Assembly: GCF_000724085.1 (NCBI RefSeq) | Contig: NZ_CCDL010000001.1 | Span: 248,001-312,000 of the forward strand | Direction: 5' to 3' | DNA from: Oceanobacillus manasiensis | GTDB lineage: Bacteria > Bacillota > Bacilli > Bacillales > Amphibacillaceae | Length of the DNA: 64,000 nucleotides | Part shown: positions 46,206 to 54,506 of the stretch, piece after piece | Layout: each line of letters begins with the position of its first letter | Position numbering within the stretch: the stretch's first letter is position 1 | Made by a program: the position numbers and the translations under genes | The notes under the pieces: model-generated | The model's input: the letters and a program-made list of their open reading frames with translations, nothing else | Told to the model about the DNA's origin: nothing | The model's database searches: none

Positions 46206-46278
46206 GGTTAAATGACAGCACTGCAACAATTAAACTTGAAAAAGCTACAGCAAACATAAGTGTTTCGAAAACCGTCAT
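46195..46278 (-). CDS. Holin-like type I toxin 2 (27 residues)
   Basis: A 27-residue peptide: MTVFETLMFAVAF, SLIVAVLSF and C-terminal NQKK. It has the same length as toxin 1 and shares SLIVA/TLIVA and LSFN. AAAGGGGG lies nine bases before ATG 46278. Its stop codon overlaps the end of the convergent antitoxin RNA gene. Confidence 0.82.
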   Translation of the reverse strand: MTVFETLMFAVAFSSLIVAVLSFNQKK

Positions 46279-46348
46279 ACAGCACCACCCCCTTTCTGTT
46301 GGGAGTGAGCTGACCACCCTTGAGAAATCCTATTCTATTGCTAATTAC

Positions 46349-46357
46349 ATTATAGCA
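46349..46357 (-). promoter_or_regulatory. Extended -10 promoter of toxin gene 2
   Basis: TGCTATAAT on the minus strand, identical to the toxin 1 element. Confidence 0.55.
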
Positions 46358-46469
46358 ATTTTTAATTATACCTGCATGTTGTCAGAGATTAAATTTTAGT
46401 TATATTGTAGGCTGGAAGTAAATATTTAGAAAGGTTAATACTGCTAAGTTTCGTACGTCCATGGTTGTG

Positions 46470-47021
46470 TTATGGTCGTTTATGCCATGGCTCTAATGTC
46501 CCAACGATGGTTTCTTTGTTACTTCCTTTAATTGCTTGAATAACTCCATTTGATATTTCACCATGTGTTAACCATCTAGAACCCTGTTCTTCTATTTTGA
46601 ACCCCAACCTAACTTCTTTTATAGTACAATTTGGTACGCTCTCTTCTCGAGTTTCCTTAATGCCTGATAAATGACTACTACTACCTTTTACCAAAATTAA
46701 AGTCCATTGTTTGTGAGGTTGCACCTCATATAGTGTATCTATTATTACGGAAACCGCTTGAGGGGAAGTACTATGTATCCAAGCAATCACCATATTAATT
46801 GTTTTATGTTCTTTGTAAGCATTTATCACTTCTTCTTTTAATGCACTTATATCCTTGTAATCTAAATTTCTCGCTTTAACTTTATATCTCATTTCTAGTT
46901 GCTCTAGCTTATTGTGATCTCTTCCGAATGCTATTGTATGAGTTGAATGTTTAGCAACCCATCCCGTCACTTCAGCGAGCATTCCCGTCCCACCAAATAC
47001 TAATACATTTCCTAATTCCAT
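46470..47021 (-). CDS. Short-chain dehydrogenase-like Rossmann-fold protein
   Basis: 183 residues with NAD(P)-binding VLVFGGTGMLAEVTGW and IAFGRDHNKLEQL. The Tyr-x3-Lys active site of true SDR enzymes is not evident and the protein is shorter than the usual 240-250 residues, so it may be an atypical member. Small minus-strand gene after toxin-antitoxin locus 2. Confidence 0.7.
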   Translation of the reverse strand: MELGNVLVFGGTGMLAEVTGWVAKHSTHTIAFGRDHNKLEQLEMRYKVKARNLDYKDISALKEEVINAYKEHKTINMVIAWIHSTSPQAVSVIIDTLYEVQPHKQWTLILVKGSSSHLSGIKETREESVPNCTIKEVRLGFKIEEQGSRWLTHGEISNGVIQAIKGSNKETIVGTLEPWHKRP

Positions 47022-47060
47022 TTAGTACTTACCCCCTTAGCTTGTTTCTCAGTCAAACTT

Positions 47061-47621
47061 TTACAAATCAAATTTCTCCTTAACTAATTCTGCAACTTCC
47101 TCCGCACTCAAATTGGTATTGTTGATCTTCATATAGTTCAGGAAATCGATTTCGTCTTCTAAGGAGTTCAGTCTATATTTCTCAATAGATTGCTTCAACC
47201 TATTTTCAGACCATTCAATATCCCTTTTTGATGGCTTATGTTCCAATCTATTAGAACTTTTATTTCGTTGAATTCTCTCGCCCAAACCAGCTTCTAATTC
47301 CACATAGTACACAGTTGCCCCTTTGGACTCAAATAGCTGTGTTACTCGCTTTACATAGTCCCAATCAGCTTGTAAATTAAACGCCCATAAGTAAGTGAAA
47401 ATCATTCCATATAAATCACTTTTTGCTACTTCTTCAAATATTTCCTGCCGAAATAAGTTAACTAACCTTTTCCCTTCTTTCGTATCATAATCAAAGAAAT
47501 GGCTGACCAAGTCAATTGTCATATGATTATGAAATAGTTTTAGGTCTGTTATCTTTGCTAACTCCTGACCAACTGTCATTTTACCTACTGCTTGCGGCCC
47601 AGTAATAAGAACAAACTTCAT
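47061..47621 (-). CDS. P-loop kinase-like AAA family protein
   Basis: 186 residues with Walker A ITGPQAVGKMTVGQELA at the extreme N-terminus and a small lid with RIQRNKSSNRLEHKPSKRD. The layout recalls shikimate/adenylate kinase-type small-molecule kinases. Substrate unknown. It precedes the SDR-like gene on the same strand. Confidence 0.75.
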   Translation of the reverse strand: MKFVLITGPQAVGKMTVGQELAKITDLKLFHNHMTIDLVSHFFDYDTKEGKRLVNLFRQEIFEEVAKSDLYGMIFTYLWAFNLQADWDYVKRVTQLFESKGATVYYVELEAGLGERIQRNKSSNRLEHKPSKRDIEWSENRLKQSIEKYRLNSLEDEIDFLNYMKINNTNLSAEEVAELVKEKFDL

Positions 47622-47760
47622 GCAATACTCTCCTCAGCATATTATAGATTCAAGGTCACGGTACATACAGATGGCTAGTCCTTATGATAGGCTTACGGAC
47701 TTGTTAAACGTTGAAAACTTCGAGTTATTCCGAGAGAACCTGCTACATTACCGCTTATGT

Positions 47761-48258
47761 TTATTCTCTCAGATTCTTAATCGCCAGAATTGATTTATCC
47801 TGAACGATGTCTGTTTCTGAAAATCCAAATGAAGCGTATAATGTTTTAGCTGTGAGATTATTTCTGTGATAAAAGAGTGCTACATATTCTGCCTCACCAT
47901 AAGGCATCGTTTCAATATCCTTCAACATTTTTTCAAAGGCAAGCTTGCCATATCGTTTCTCCTGATAATGCTTGTCAATCATAATATGCCAAATAAAATA
48001 GCTCATCTTCCCGTAAAAAACTTCATTTTCAAATGATTCATGATCCATTACATCATAAGAATACATCAAAAACCCAACCACAACTCCATCAGCATAAATG
48101 GCGTAGGGGATAGCTGGTTCCCCGTTTTCGTTCAACACATAAGCGTCTGCTATGTATCTAAGGTTAGTCGTTGCTACAAAGTCTTTCTGGCTTTCTTTCA
48201 CCTCGAGTGCTATTACTTCATCTATGTTATCCCCGGTTATTTTTCGTAATTCAATCAT
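47761..48258 (-). CDS. GNAT acetyltransferase (spermine/spermidine type)
   Basis: 165 residues. The acetyl-CoA loop DKHYQEKRYGKLAFEKML lacks the usual glycine-rich RGxG but keeps a GK pair; the C-terminal NLTAKTLYASFGFSETDIV matches GNAT motif B. The N-terminal ITGDNIDEVIALEV resembles Bacillus BltD/PaiA-type polyamine acetyltransferases. Substrate uncertain. Confidence 0.8.
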   Translation of the reverse strand: MIELRKITGDNIDEVIALEVKESQKDFVATTNLRYIADAYVLNENGEPAIPYAIYADGVVVGFLMYSYDVMDHESFENEVFYGKMSYFIWHIMIDKHYQEKRYGKLAFEKMLKDIETMPYGEAEYVALFYHRNNLTAKTLYASFGFSETDIVQDKSILAIKNLRE

Positions 48259-48316
48259 TTTTTTCTCCTAACTAATGATCTGGTTTTGTTAGCGCACTGT
48301 TATGGTGAAATAGAAT

Positions 48317-49432
48317 TTATTCAAGGTTCTGCCTCACCCTAATTATTGACGCTACCAATAACAGCAAAGTCAAAAACAAAGTAACGGAAATGCCTTGATA
48401 GAACAGCTCGTTGTTCTGATACAGAATTGCTTCTATGGGGAAAATGTATTGAAAGGGATTCACCCACGAAAATGGAGCCCAATTGGTCAAATTCCCTAAT
48501 TGATAGCCACCTACTAGGGTAGCAACTGTGGCTGCCAACGTAGCGAGTAAATGTTTGAACACTAAACTATAAAACATGTATAAGGCCGTGACAAAAACAA
48601 GCAGGATAGCAAAAAGCAGGATAACATAAAGAATATAATCAATTGTAGGCATATAGAAGAATTGCCCCTCTTTTTCAATCAGTACTGGATAGGCAAATGA
48701 CCCATCTGCCCCGAATATCTTTCCGACACTCATGCCGAGAGCTATAACAAAGATAAAAGTAAAAAAGAAAGTAGCAAGCGCACTAAAATACTTACTCCAA
48801 ATTAACTTTGGCCTGCTTAATGGTAATGTAAATAATAGACGAATAGACTTATTCTCAAATTCCCTCGTCACAATTTCTCCAATAAGGAGTAAAGCGATCA
48901 GTAAACCACCATAATTAATGAATACATCCACAACTTGCTTTAGGAAGTTGGGAAAAGCTGTGCTATAGTTCTCATATTCTGGGGCTATCCCTAACTCCAA
49001 TAAAGTATGATTCATGGCTAACCTATAAGAGATCTCGTCTTCTGAAATGGGATAGTCCTCTTCTGTAGCCTTATAATTACGAATGGCAATTAATAGACTG
49101 TTTTCTATTTCTAATGTCCGTCTCCAGTCCTCTGCAGATAACGAATTTCTCAATTCCTTTGCTAAATTCCACACCTTAAGGTTTAATTCTTGTTTTCTCT
49201 CCGTATCCTCATTGCTGCCAATTGTTTCTATCTCATTTGTGTAGTTAAAATCTTTTGTGGAACTTGTTTCAATAAATAAAGCAATCTCTTCATTTTTTTG
49301 CTCTTGCGCATAATCAGCGAATAAACTATTTCGAATGAATAGAAATAAAATAGAGCAGAAAAGAATTAGGAGTATAACGAGAAACTTTTTGGTCCAAGCA
49401 ATTTTCTTCAACTCAAATAGAAATAGCCTCAT
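48317..49432 (-). CDS. ABC-2 type transporter permease, short type (cassette 2)
   Basis: 371 residues: LFLFELKKIAWTKKFLV start, external domain with a SEDEISYRLAMN segment, then a helix block with GEIVTREFENKSIRLLFTLP. It is homologous to the permease at 24819 (GTPIVKEFDDHTIKLTYGLP). Its start overlaps the ATPase stop by four bases. Confidence 0.8.
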   Translation of the reverse strand: MRLFLFELKKIAWTKKFLVILLILFCSILFLFIRNSLFADYAQEQKNEEIALFIETSSTKDFNYTNEIETIGSNEDTERKQELNLKVWNLAKELRNSLSAEDWRRTLEIENSLLIAIRNYKATEEDYPISEDEISYRLAMNHTLLELGIAPEYENYSTAFPNFLKQVVDVFINYGGLLIALLLIGEIVTREFENKSIRLLFTLPLSRPKLIWSKYFSALATFFFTFIFVIALGMSVGKIFGADGSFAYPVLIEKEGQFFYMPTIDYILYVILLFAILLVFVTALYMFYSLVFKHLLATLAATVATLVGGYQLGNLTNWAPFSWVNPFQYIFPIEAILYQNNELFYQGISVTLFLTLLLLVASIIRVRQNLE

Positions 49433-50313
49433 TCCGTATTGGTCCCTTCAAATAATTCCAAGTATCGCTTTTCAGCACCAATTCGTATGATTTCCGTATC
49501 CTCAACTAGGATATCGTGTTGGTTTAAGAGGCTAATCACTTCTTGCAGTGAAGTATGATTGTCATCAAACTCAATCTGTTCCTCTTTATTAACTTTAACA
49601 GGATAGGCGTTTTCTTCTAAAATGGCTTTTGCTTGGTCTATCTGGTTTACAGTTAGAAAATACTTTTTTGTATTATAGTCTTTCAATGATTCTTCTAAAA
49701 TTCTTCCATCTTTCATAAAGTAAATCGTGTTCGTTAGCCGATCAATTTCATCTAAATTATGGGAAGAAATAATAATAGTGGTACCTTCTTCGTGCAACTC
49801 TAATAAGATCTTCCGCATATTAATGGCACTGGTAGGGTCTAATCCATTTATTGGCTCATCCATTAGCAATAACTTTGGACTATTTATGATCGCCATCGCC
49901 AAAAGGAGATGCTGCTTCATACCGAGCGAGAATTTTTGAACCCGTTTTTTCAAATAACGTTGCATACCAACCCGCTCTGCCACTTCTATTATTTTCGAAT
50001 TAGGAAGCTTCATAACACTACAAACGAATTTCAAATGGTCATATGCAGTTAAATTTTCATAAAGGATTCGATTATCTTGTAAATAAGCAATATCATAGAA
50101 AAGGGATGTATCTGTATAATCCTTTTCTAGCAGTTTAATCGTGCCACTATTAAAAGATAATAGATTCGTCATACAATTAAATAGAGTGGTTTTCCCCGAG
50201 CCATTTGGGCCGACTAATGCAACGATTTGTGGGTGATCTATTTCAAACTGAACCCCTTGAAGAATCCAGTCTTTTTTATATTTCTTTTTTAAGTTATCAA
50301 CCTGGACAATCAT
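49429..50313 (-). CDS. ABC-2 transporter ATP-binding protein (cassette 2)
   Basis: 294 residues: Walker A GPNGSGKTT, signature FSLGMKQHLLLAMAI, Walker B LLLMDEPINGLDP, H-loop ISSHN, and a C-terminal domain of about 90 residues. A close homologue of the protein at 25932. The start at ATG 50313 follows GAGGAGG. Confidence 0.88.
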   Translation of the reverse strand: MIVQVDNLKKKYKKDWILQGVQFEIDHPQIVALVGPNGSGKTTLFNCMTNLLSFNSGTIKLLEKDYTDTSLFYDIAYLQDNRILYENLTAYDHLKFVCSVMKLPNSKIIEVAERVGMQRYLKKRVQKFSLGMKQHLLLAMAIINSPKLLLMDEPINGLDPTSAINMRKILLELHEEGTTIIISSHNLDEIDRLTNTIYFMKDGRILEESLKDYNTKKYFLTVNQIDQAKAILEENAYPVKVNKEEQIEFDDNHTSLQEVISLLNQHDILVEDTEIIRIGAEKRYLELFEGTNTE

Positions 50314-50343
50314 CGGAATCCTCCTCATTATACTAGACTAATA

Positions 50344-51564
50344 CTACTTGGCTTTTCTTCTAAAAAGGAAGAAAGCAACGAGTATTATAATTAAACTGAA
50401 GATAAATAAACTGATCATACCGTTCCACATGGTGAAGTTATAGTTATCTGCGTTGAATGCGTATTCCATTGTAATAATTTCGATGACATGAAAGTAATGA
50501 AATGGGTTGAATGGTGCAAGCGCTTGGGCCATTGCAATATCGGAATCACTAATTAGATAGCCCAAACCCACCGTTATTACGGTAAGCACAATTGTCATAA
50601 ACGTCTGCTTCAATAAAACAGAATATAAAAATAGCCAACTATAACAAAAAATCAACAAACCAAAAAAGAGTAGCAAGGATAATAGAATAAAGTTTCCCAT
50701 CTCTATAAATCGAAAAGAGAAATCAGGTTCATAAATGAGGACGGGATAGTCCCAGTCACCAAAACGGTCAAAAACTATTCCTAGTAACGCTCCCCATAGG
50801 ATTGTGGCTAATAATACAAAGATTGTTAACAGGACAAGCGTAATCAACTTACTCCAAATAATTTTCCAGCGCTTTAATGGCATGGTACCCAAGAAGTGAA
50901 TTGGTCCATTACGACCGAGACCTTCTCTAGTGATCATACTCCCGAAGAGGAATAAAAAGAAAATGGCACCTCCAATGGTTAAACCGTTTCCAACAAGAAG
51001 ATATAAAAAATATATAGAAGACGAATCATACTTATTAAAAAATTCATATGCAATTTCTTCATCAAGGGCTGTGTTGAACACCCTATCATAAGCGGTTATT
51101 TCTGAAGCATTATGTATAGGGAAAACAGGTTGTATATTGTGTGCGAGAAGCCATTTATTTCTTTCAATAACAACTTCATTTGTGAAGTGCGTTGGCCATG
51201 TATAAACATTTTCCTCTGCTTGAGAAGGAATCCCTTTAACTATTTCTTCAGAAGTTGTTATTTCGTAGTGGATAATAGTCTCCCAATCATGATTTCTTGC
51301 AGCTTCAGAAAGCATATCGATTTCTTCCATTTCTTCAAGGTGGTATGCAGCTCTATCCTCCTCTGTATTACTTAACTCATCAATTGATAATTGATGGCTT
51401 GATTTTATGATTTCATTTTTATGAATATAATCATCAACCCGTTCTGTATGCACATAGCTATAAATGAAAAAGAAGCTAACAAACACGATTAATGCTAGTA
51501 GCATCATCACAAAATAGAGGGTTTTGCTTATTTTTTTAATTTCAAATGGTAATAAATCCTTCAT
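50344..51564 (-). CDS. ABC-2 type transporter permease, long type (cassette 2)
   Basis: 406 residues, starting LLPFEIKKISKTLYF, with a large external domain and six C-terminal helices. The WDYPVLIYEPD segment corresponds to LDYPVLIYDG in the permease at 23539. The start at the Met at 51564 has AGGAGGT upstream. In this cassette it is the first gene, whereas its homologue is last in cassette 1. Confidence 0.8.
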   Translation of the reverse strand: MKDLLPFEIKKISKTLYFVMMLLALIVFVSFFFIYSYVHTERVDDYIHKNEIIKSSHQLSIDELSNTEEDRAAYHLEEMEEIDMLSEAARNHDWETIIHYEITTSEEIVKGIPSQAEENVYTWPTHFTNEVVIERNKWLLAHNIQPVFPIHNASEITAYDRVFNTALDEEIAYEFFNKYDSSSIYFLYLLVGNGLTIGGAIFFLFLFGSMITREGLGRNGPIHFLGTMPLKRWKIIWSKLITLVLLTIFVLLATILWGALLGIVFDRFGDWDYPVLIYEPDFSFRFIEMGNFILLSLLLFFGLLIFCYSWLFLYSVLLKQTFMTIVLTVITVGLGYLISDSDIAMAQALAPFNPFHYFHVIEIITMEYAFNADNYNFTMWNGMISLFIFSLIIILVAFFLFRRKAK

Positions 51565-51582
51565 GGAAATACCTCCTAGATC

Positions 51583-51663
51583 AAAAGCGCAAGCGGCCGT
51601 GTAGAGACTTACGGAGGTGAGGGAAGTCGCGCTAGTCTCTGGGCGCTGAAGCTGGATGTAGCT
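51583..51663. repeat. GCGC-flanked dispersed repeat, copy 2
   Basis: AAAAGCGCAAGC (51583-51594) to GGGCGCTGAAGCTGG (51641-51655), with an inner stem AGAGACT / TAGTCTCT. GC-rich compared with its surroundings, and non-coding. Confidence 0.45.
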
Positions 51664-51769
51664 GTTGCTGTCTAAGAACAATATAACGCCAATTTTTTTA
51701 TACTTTCTTACCTCTGAACAAACCAGAGAAAAGATCCTGCAAATTGATTAAGATACAGCTGAAATTCGT

Positions 51770-52360
51770 TTAGCTTACGACTGCTCGGAATGCATAATAG
51801 GCTCTCTTTGTCTCCTCTTCATCCCAGATTACATGAATCAGATAAAAATGTGCTCCTTTTTCATCGGGAGCTGAAAATTTAATTAGGTCCCTATCTGTCT
51901 TGCTATCTACAATTTTCCCTTCTTCAACGCGAAGGCCAAATTGGAGAACTTCCACTTTGTAAGGTTGAGCAGAGACTAACAATTTATCTCTTTCTACATA
52001 CATATAGATTTCTAGTTCTTCTTCTTTATTCACTAATAAAGGATCTTCGGAAGAAATGTCTCCTTTAGGGTTTTCTGGGTGTAAAGCACAGTCTTCCTCC
52101 ACACTTTCATTCCAACAGAAACCAATATTGCTTGGTGTAACAACGTCTGACTTACTATGTATGGAAATATCTATCTTTTCATTAGCATTCTGGGGAACTA
52201 GTTCTTCCTTGCCTGTTTCTTCTCCCGTTTCCTCAACTATTTCTTTTTCTTGCGATACTTCTTCATATTTTTCTATAGGAACCGTTATTTTAGCATCCGT
52301 ACAAGCCGTAACAATCAAGAGAATACCTATAATGACGAATAGCTTTTTTATGGTGCTCAC
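51770..52360 (-). CDS. Lipoprotein of unknown function
   Basis: 196 codons from GTG: signal peptide with lipobox VTAC, a Glu-rich linker, then a beta-rich domain with two Cys (GFCWNESVEEDCALH). The GTG at 52360 lies within the ribosome site AGAGGTGAG. An ATA codon at 52349-52351, right after it, would give the typical start KKLFVIIGILL and may be the true initiation codon. Confidence 0.65.
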   Translation of the reverse strand: MSTIKKLFVIIGILLIVTACTDAKITVPIEKYEEVSQEKEIVEETGEETGKEELVPQNANEKIDISIHSKSDVVTPSNIGFCWNESVEEDCALHPENPKGDISSEDPLLVNKEEELEIYMYVERDKLLVSAQPYKVEVLQFGLRVEEGKIVDSKTDRDLIKFSAPDEKGAHFYLIHVIWDEEETKRAYYAFRAVVS

Positions 52361-52568
52361 CTCTTTTCTGGAGGGGATATTTATGTATTTGGAAATATTA
52401 GTTAAAACATTTGTCTATCTATTATTCGCTATTTAGTTTAAAACTCCTTTTAAATATTGTAATTATTAACATTTTTATGTAAATTATAGTTATTATATGA
52501 TTAAAACGACGTAAACATATAGAGGTGTTAAGGGAGCCTCATGAAAGCTAAGTCTAGCCAAAGAATCG

Positions 52569-52612
52569 AAAAATAACCGTCTACATGATTCAAGTTGTAA
52601 ACGATTATTTTT
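52569..52612. terminator. Terminator-like hairpin
   Basis: AAAAATAACCGTCTAC and GTAAACGATTATTTTT arms; on the minus strand it would have ended the now broken gene at 52642. Confidence 0.65.
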
Positions 52613-52641
52613 AAGTTAACTGTAAAATGCATATAAACAGT

Positions 52642-52848
52642 TCAACACTTTTCAGACTTCAATTTCATAATTTGCTGATTTACGACATAAGTCAGAAGAT
52701 AGTCCTTGAAATAAATTAAAAGCCTTGCTGCATCATCCTTAATACAACTTGTAAAAACTGTTACCAATTGATAGTCTGGTGCGACAATAATATATTGTCC
52801 TTCATATCCAGAGGCCAAGAATATCCTAAACGATTTTCATTGTTATAC
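52642..52848 (-). pseudogene. C-terminal remnant of a serine hydrolase (beta-lactamase family)
   Basis: Reads SGYEGQYIIVAPDYQLVTVFTS and a C-terminal helix, which fits the end of class C beta-lactamase-like hydrolases (GYGGQYIFVVPELDMVVVFTS-type). Just upstream NNENRLGYSW continues in another frame, so at least one frameshift is present; the rest of the gene is lost. Confidence 0.7.
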
Positions 52849-52956
52849 GTTTAATAATTCTTAAGGTTTCATGTACTAGGTAACGTACATCATTGATGTT
52901 CCTATTTCTACTATTTTAAATCTATTGTTACGCAATATTAGTATTCCTTAAACAAG

Positions 52957-53001
52957 AAAAGAACCGAGGTAACGTACCTTTCGTACGTTCTCGATTCTTT
53001 T
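52957..53001. terminator. Terminator of aldo/keto reductase gene (hairpin copy 1)
   Basis: AAAAGAACCGAG...CGATTCTTTT with inner AACGTAC/GTACGTT arms. It is homologous in sequence to the hairpin at 54205-54243. Confidence 0.75.
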
Positions 53002-53018
53002 GAAATATAGTGTCCTGC

Positions 53019-53873
53019 CTATACATATTCGTGGTATTCGTTTGGGTCCTGCCCTTCTACTCGGCCGTCTTCTCCTTTATCCAATGAATCAATTTTTTTG
53101 ATATCCTCAGTGGCTAACTCAAAGTTGGTACTATTGAAATTTTCTTTTTGATGCACTGTATTACTTGATTTTGGTATAGAAAATACGCCAGCTTGATAAT
53201 TCCAACTTAAAATAATTTGTGCTGGGGTTTTATCGTACTTATCCGCAATTTCTTTAATTGTGTCATTTTCCAGCACGTCATTCAGATATCCTCGACCAAA
53301 AGGACTCCAAGCTTCAGTAAGAATGCCCCGTTTCTTATTTTCTTCCACCATACGGTTATTATTAAAATACGGATGACGCTCCACCTGGTTTGTAGCAGGT
53401 GTCACACCTGTTGCCTCGATAATGTCGTCCAGATGTTCTGGCTCAAAGTTTGAAACGCCTATGGTTCTGATTAACCCTTGTTTTTGAGCATCCACTAAAG
53501 CCTTCCAAGCTTCTACATACTTGCCGTCCTTAGGATTAGGCCAATGAATTAAATACTTATCAAAATAGTCTAATCCAGTGCGTCGTAGAGATTCTTGAAT
53601 AAAGATAAATGCCCTATCATATTCATGGTAGGCGCCGGGCAATTTCGTACTAATTAAAATTTCTTCTCTGGGTAGGGCGGACCGACGTACCGCTTCGCCA
53701 ACAATTCCTTCATTATCATAGTTTGTTGACGTATCGATCAAGCGATATCCTATATTTAATGCGTTTAAAATTTCAAACGTGCCCTGATCCCCATTAATAC
53801 CAATCGTGCCTAACCCCACATAAGGAAGCACTGCACCATCATTTAGAGTAAAACCGTTATTATTAAAAGTCAA
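53019..53873 (-). CDS. Aldo/keto reductase
   Basis: 284 residues: LPYVGLGTIGI, the catalytic DTSTNYDNEGIVGEA (Tyr), LISTKLPG (Lys) and LIHWPNP (His), then IGVSNFEPEHL and SIPKSSN. It is an NADPH-dependent carbonyl reductase of the YvgN/YtbE kind. The start was set at TTG 53873, eight bases after AAAGGAG; an in-frame extension to 53978 has no ribosome site. It stands alone between two homologous hairpins. Confidence 0.87.
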   Translation of the reverse strand: MTFNNNGFTLNDGAVLPYVGLGTIGINGDQGTFEILNALNIGYRLIDTSTNYDNEGIVGEAVRRSALPREEILISTKLPGAYHEYDRAFIFIQESLRRTGLDYFDKYLIHWPNPKDGKYVEAWKALVDAQKQGLIRTIGVSNFEPEHLDDIIEATGVTPATNQVERHPYFNNNRMVEENKKRGILTEAWSPFGRGYLNDVLENDTIKEIADKYDKTPAQIILSWNYQAGVFSIPKSSNTVHQKENFNSTNFELATEDIKKIDSLDKGEDGRVEGQDPNEYHEYV

Positions 53874-54204
53874 AATCTCATCTCCTTTAAAAATTTTCGT
53901 AAGGTAAGTTGAGAATGGAAAATAGATATTTCCTCCATGTCTGCGATTAGGAAACCCATAGGCACCGTTCTCAAACATTGATTCTAGATATCATGGCTGC
54001 CGTTCCATCGTCTAGCTCAGCCATGGAACCGCCATTTTATGGTCTTTTCACCTCTCACCAAGATGCCCATAAATACTATACCCGGAATAAAAAATTCCTA
54101 CACTAATTGAAATTGGTTGTAGGAAGAAGGACATCTTAGTCGTAGATTTTCTATAAATGAAATTAAACCCACACAAGGTGACTAGATATTTATCCATGAA
54201 AAAA

Positions 54205-54243
54205 AGAACCGAGAAAGCGCACCTTTGTACGTCTCTCGGTTCT
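54205..54243. repeat. Hairpin copy 2, homologous to 52957-53001
   Basis: AGAACCGAGA / TCTCGGTTCT arms with ACCTTTGTACGT in the centre (ACCTTTCGTACGT in copy 1). No gene ends here now. The interval 53874-54204 contains no recognisable gene, only two imperfect inverted repeats (about 53998-54035 and 54099-54130). Confidence 0.55.
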
Positions 54244-54252
54244 CATGTTCAG

Positions 54253-54388
54253 TGACAATAAAGTCGGAAACCAAAACCCTTGATTTTGCAGAGTCTAAAG
54301 GTTCTTGGTACATTCATATTAAGAAATAAAGTTGGAAATTTATTTATAATGTAAGTGGATTTACTAACAATTAAAGTTGGAATCTGTT
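54253..54388. mobile_element. Iterated repeats resembling a transposon end
   Basis: Three direct, unevenly spaced repeats of (A)ATAAAGTTGGAA: AATAAAGTCGGAAA (54257-54270, preceded by TGAC), AATAAAGTTGGAAA (54325-54338) and TTAAAGTTGGAA (54371-54382). Multiple transposase-binding sites behind a TG terminus are typical of Tn7/Tn552-like ends. No transposase gene is in the window and no opposite end was found. Confidence 0.35.
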
Positions 54389-54506
54389 CCTTATAGAAAC
54401 CAACTCTACAGTAATTTCGTTATACAAAACGCGGTTACCTCATTTTTTCCTGCTTTAATAATTATAAAACTTTTAAGGTAACGAATCCTGAATATCTAAT
54501 TTACTC

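Noticed and set aside
46190-46399. 69-residue plus-strand ORF across toxin-antitoxin locus 2
   Set aside because: No ribosome site; it reads antisense through the toxin gene and its leader. The 27-residue minus-strand peptide fits a known family.
54253-54388. CRISPR-like repeats
   Set aside because: Only three short repeats with unequal spacing and no cas genes; a transposon end is the better explanation.
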